This document shows positions 5,787-7,349 of a stretch of 7,349 nucleotides of DNA, piece by piece (position 1 is the first letter of the stretch; each line of letters begins with the position of its first letter). The DNA is from an uncultured Ruminococcus sp. (lineage in GTDB: Bacteria > Bacillota_A > Clostridia > Oscillospirales > Ruminococcaceae). Location of the stretch: assembly GCA_946629405.1 (NCBI GenBank), contig CAMOXW010000207.1:1-7349 (forward strand), written 5' to 3'. A program made the position numbers and the translations under genes. The notes beneath the pieces were generated by a model. It had not been told where the DNA came from, made no database searches, and worked only from the letters and a program-made list of their open reading frames with translations.

Positions 5787-7349
5787 ATGTTTACTGCCCT
5801 GAAAAGAGTTTTCTCCTATACTCGCCCATACATGAAATTTTTCGTGATGACGATAGTTTTCGCGCTGCTTGGGATATCGCTTTCGCTGGCGATACCGGTA
5901 TTTATCGGTGAAGCAGTTGACTGCTGCACCGGTGAGGGAAGCGTTGACTTTGACAGGCTGAAAAAAATAGCTGTACTGCTTGCTGGAATGGTAATTGCGA
6001 GTACGCTTTTCCAGTGGCTCATGAGCCTTTGCACCAACAGCCTTGCATTTCTGACAGTCCGTGACCTCAGAGCTGACGTATTCAACAAGCTTGAGCGTGT
6101 CCCACTCAGGTACATCGACCGCCGCACGAAGGGTGAGCTGACGAGCCGTGTCATCAATGATATTGAGATAATCTCTGATGGTCTGCTGCAGGGCTTTACA
6201 CAGCTTTTCAGCGGTGTTATAACGATAATCGGTACGCTGATATTCATGATGACGATCAACGTAAAAATAGCCCTTGTAGTAGTTCTTATGACGCCGCTCT
6301 CCTTCATTGCAGCTTCAAAGATAACCAAAGCCTCACACGATTCATATGTAAGGCAGTCAAAGCTCCGCGGCGACATGGTCGCAATTGCTGAGGAAAGCGC
6401 CGGAAACCAGAAGCTTGTGAACGCTTTCGTGTACGGTGAACGTGCCGGCGAACGCTTCTCTGAGATAAACCGCGAATACGGCAGTGCAGGTCTTAAAGCC
6501 ACCTTTTTCAGCTCAATGACCAATCCGACTACCCGTTTTGTGAACGGGCTTATCTACGCAGCGGTAGGACTTCTCGGAGCACTCGGAGTGACCGGATATT
6601 CTACATTTCTCGGAAGGATGTCAGTCGGTAAGCTTTCGGGCTTCCTTGCCTATGCAAACCAGTATACCAAGCCATTCAATGAGATATCGGGAGTTTTTGC
6701 AGAGCTTCAGAACGCCGTTGCATCTGCTTCAAGAGTATTTGATGTCCTTGACGAGGAGGAGGTATCCGAGGATTCAGGCAAGGAGCGACTCACAGACTGC
6801 CGCGGTGATCTGAGGTTCGATAGGGTATTCTTCTCATACGACCCGAGAAGGAAGCTCATACAGGATTTCAGCCTTGAAGTAAGTCCGGGTGAGCGTATAG
6901 CTATAGTCGGACCTACAGGCTGCGGAAAATCGACCATAATCAATCTCCTTCTGCGCTTTTACGACATTGACAGCGGAACGATCGAGGTTTCGGGAAAGGA
7001 TATCAGCACCCTGACGCGAGACAGTCTTCGCAGCAGCTTTGGCATGGTATTGCAGGAAACATGGGTCTTTACCGGAACGGTCGCTGAGAATATTTCCTAC
7101 GGTGTTCCGGATGCTTCCCGCGATGAGATAATCGCCGCTGCAAAAGCCGTACACGCTCACGGCTTCATCAAGCGTCTTCCGGAGGGCTACGATACTGTAA
7201 TAAGCGAGGACAGCGGGCTTTCACAGGGACAGAAGCAGCTTATCTGTATCGCAAGGATAATGCTCATGGCCCCGCCTATGCTGATACTTGACGAGGCGAC
7301 GAGCTCGATTGACTTGCGTACTGAGCAGCGTATCCAGAAGGCATACACA
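5787..7349 (+). CDS. ABC exporter half-transporter, catalytic-site subunit (BmrD/LmrD-like; 3' end outside window)
   Basis: An open frame of 521 codons runs to the window edge without a stop. It encodes an exporter membrane domain (about residues 15-300) and most of an ATPase domain (from about 340). Visible motifs are Walker A GPTGCGKST (375-383), Q-loop Gln423, signature LSQGQ (478-482), and Walker B MLILDE with Asp502 and the catalytic Glu503, then the D-loop SSID. The H-loop and C-terminus, probably about 60-100 residues, lie beyond the window. The signature departs from LSGGQ, while Walker B is intact, which is the mirror image of the upstream subunit. The start is fixed by GGGAGGG (5775-5781) with a 5-nt spacer, inside the end of the preceding gene. 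The two genes are surely cotranscribed and the proteins very likely pair as a heterodimer. Confidence 0.94.
   Translation, partial: MFTALKRVFSYTRPYMKFFVMTIVFALLGISLSLAIPVFIGEAVDCCTGEGSVDFDRLKKIAVLLAGMVIASTLFQWLMSLCTNSLAFLTVRDLRADVFNKLERVPLRYIDRRTKGELTSRVINDIEIISDGLLQGFTQLFSGVITIIGTLIFMMTINVKIALVVVLMTPLSFIAASKITKASHDSYVRQSKLRGDMVAIAEESAGNQKLVNAFVYGERAGERFSEINREYGSAGLKATFFSSMTNPTTRFVNGLIYAAVGLLGALGVTGYSTFLGRMSVGKLSGFLAYANQYTKPFNEISGVFAELQNAVASASRVFDVLDEEEVSEDSGKERLTDCRGDLRFDRVFFSYDPRRKLIQDFSLEVSPGERIAIVGPTGCGKSTIINLLLRFYDIDSGTIEVSGKDISTLTRDSLRSSFGMVLQETWVFTGTVAENISYGVPDASRDEIIAAAKAVHAHGFIKRLPEGYDTVISEDSGLSQGQKQLICIARIMLMAPPMLILDEATSSIDLRTEQRIQKAYT

Noticed and set aside
5816..6523. A 235-codon open frame on the minus strand
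   Set aside because: It lies wholly inside the second exporter gene, whose plus-strand product has unmistakable ABC exporter sequence. The minus-strand product is a low-complexity Ser/Ile/Thr-rich shadow.
1..7349. CRISPR arrays, insertion sequences, attachment sites or an integrated element at the tRNA gene
   Set aside because: No spaced direct repeats, transposase or integrase sequence, or duplicated tRNA 3' end is seen in the window. The tRNA is followed by its own terminator and a housekeeping gene.

Overview
The window looks like chromosomal DNA from a Gram-positive anaerobe of the Bacillota, most likely a Ruminococcus-like member of the Oscillospiraceae. This placement is an inference. 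It rests on GGAGG-type ribosome binding sites, three near-consensus SigA promoters (TTGAC[A/T], 17-nt spacer, TATAAT, each with a TG extended -10), a sortase, a heterodimeric BmrCD/LmrCD-type exporter, intermediate GC content, and a UAP1-type nucleotidyltransferase of a kind I associate with gut clostridia. All protein genes and the tRNA lie on the + strand. I see no mobile element, CRISPR array, rRNA or phage gene.

Layout. (1) 1-1502: the 3' part of a sortase gene, cut by the window edge, joined through an ATGA start/stop overlap to an unrecognised protein with four predicted membrane segments. (2) 1503-2356: a strong promoter with a perfect 13-bp palindrome at the expected transcription start, then a water-type aquaporin with an intact AqpZ-like selectivity filter, closed by an intrinsic terminator. 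(3) 2351-2580: an A/T-rich, UP-like inverted repeat, a strong promoter, a tRNA-Pro(GGG) with encoded CCA, a short hairpin directly after the CCA, and a terminator. (4) 2604-4049: a promoter, a leader of about 142 nt with two perfect hairpins, a UDPGP/UAP-family uridylyltransferase, and a terminator. (5) 4064-7349: two adjacent ABC exporter half-transporters separated by 1 nt. The second runs off the window after its Walker B motif.

How the genes fit together. The window reads as a series of short, separately transcribed housekeeping and cell-envelope units rather than one pathway. The sortase pair handles surface protein attachment. The uridylyltransferase makes a UDP-sugar for envelope or glycan synthesis. 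The two half-transporters almost certainly form one asymmetric exporter: the first has Asp for the catalytic Glu and Gln for the H-loop His, and the second has LSQGQ as its signature. These changes fall in the same composite ATP site, leaving the other site consensus as far as it can be read.

I found no clear case of a wholly new system. The best leads are the uncharacterised membrane protein coupled to the sortase, the palindrome on the aquaporin promoter, the structured leader of the uridylyltransferase gene, and the terminator in front of the exporter genes with no visible promoter after it.
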